Shown: one piece after another, positions 63,628 to 64,000 of the stretch | Layout: every line of letters begins with the position of its first letter | Position numbering within the stretch: the stretch's first letter is position 1 | From: Amyloporia xantha | Taxonomy: Eukaryota > Basidiomycota > Agaricomycetes > Polyporales > Adustoporiaceae | Direction: 5' to 3' | Length of the DNA: 64,000 bases | NCBI GenBank assembly: GCA_036971615.1 | Contig: JAYKKR010000009.1 | Span: 744,001-808,000, forward strand | The notes under the pieces: generated by a model | Told to the model about the DNA's origin: nothing | The model's database searches: none | What the model saw: only the letters and a program-made list of their open reading frames with translations | Made by a program: the position numbers and the translations under genes

Positions 63628-64000
63628 GATTGTCGCACCCACGGTCGCATCCATCGAGTCAGACAGTGGCGAGTTTCCAGAATGTCCTGTCCACGGGGAG
63701 GTTCGTTCCCTGAACAGGGCACCGGAACGCGGGACGTCACGTATCGGCGCCTTAGTGACACACCATCACGCCGGCCACACTGTAGTTAAACGCTCGGCGG
63801 TCCCGCCGCCGCTGAGTGTCGGGCGGCGGCACCACTTACTCCGCTAGGGTTAACAGCCTCGCGTTCCACTCCTGGTCCTGGATCACTGCTAGACGTAGAG
63901 CATGGCGGTCGGGCGGGCACTGAGCGTGATGGCACCACCCAGGCTACTACAATATTAATATTGAACTAATTAGTTTCAATTAAACATTACTAATATTCCT
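63628..64000. other. Upstream region of A-T-R gene 2
   Basis: About 370 bp to the window edge. A short GC-rich inverted repeat (GCCGCCGC/GCGGCGGC, 63796–63830) and an AT-rich stretch at the very end (63950–64000) are visible. No gene. Confidence 0.45.

Overview
The window looks like nuclear DNA of an agaricomycete (mushroom-type) basidiomycete. Genes are dense and mostly split by 47–65 nt introns, with about one hundred introns modelled here. The gene set fits that group: a FunK1-type fungal kinase, F-box families, two adenylate-forming reductases (A-T-R), CYP51, a membrane-anchored casein kinase 1 and tRNAs with introns. No species can be named from the sequence. All splice models are hand-built from GT/GC–AG signals and reading-frame continuity.

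Left part (1–14.4 kb): the 3' part of a HEN1 small-RNA methyltransferase, then the tiny V-ATPase subunit e gene. After these comes a duplicated accessory region in the order B1–A1–B2–(ABC-transporter fragment, membrane-protein gene)–A2. B is about 710 bp. A is about 3.4 kb and carries a spliced F-box-like gene. The two copies differ at the first intron: a GC donor in copy 1, a GA dinucleotide at the matching place in copy 2.

Middle left (14.4–31.5 kb): an A-T-R reductase with one apparent 1-nt frameshift, followed 0.7 kb downstream by CYP51 on the same strand. Next are housekeeping genes: a mitochondrial RNase II/Dss1-type exonuclease, a small acidic-basic protein of nucleolar type, an STK16/Env7-type kinase and a large low-complexity nuclear protein.

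Middle right (32–47 kb): two aldehyde dehydrogenase paralogues flanking a frameshifted tandem-DUF427 gene, then VPS51, a Frag1/DRAM/Sfk1 membrane protein, a FrnE/DsbA-type oxidoreductase, a FunK1 kinase and a 147-bp foldback element.

Right part (47.9–64 kb): tRNA-Ser(CGA), a single-exon F-box gene with an acidic tail, casein kinase 1, a mitochondrial-type protein, tRNA-Tyr(GTA), a decayed membrane-protein gene and a second, intact A-T-R gene on the minus strand. Fifteen of its 19 exons match the first A-T-R gene exactly in length, and three of its introns use GC donors.

The most notable points are the A-T-R/CYP51 neighbourhood, the ALDH–DUF427–ALDH group, the run of GC–AG introns in members of duplicated genes, the B/A segmental duplication and the foldback palindrome.
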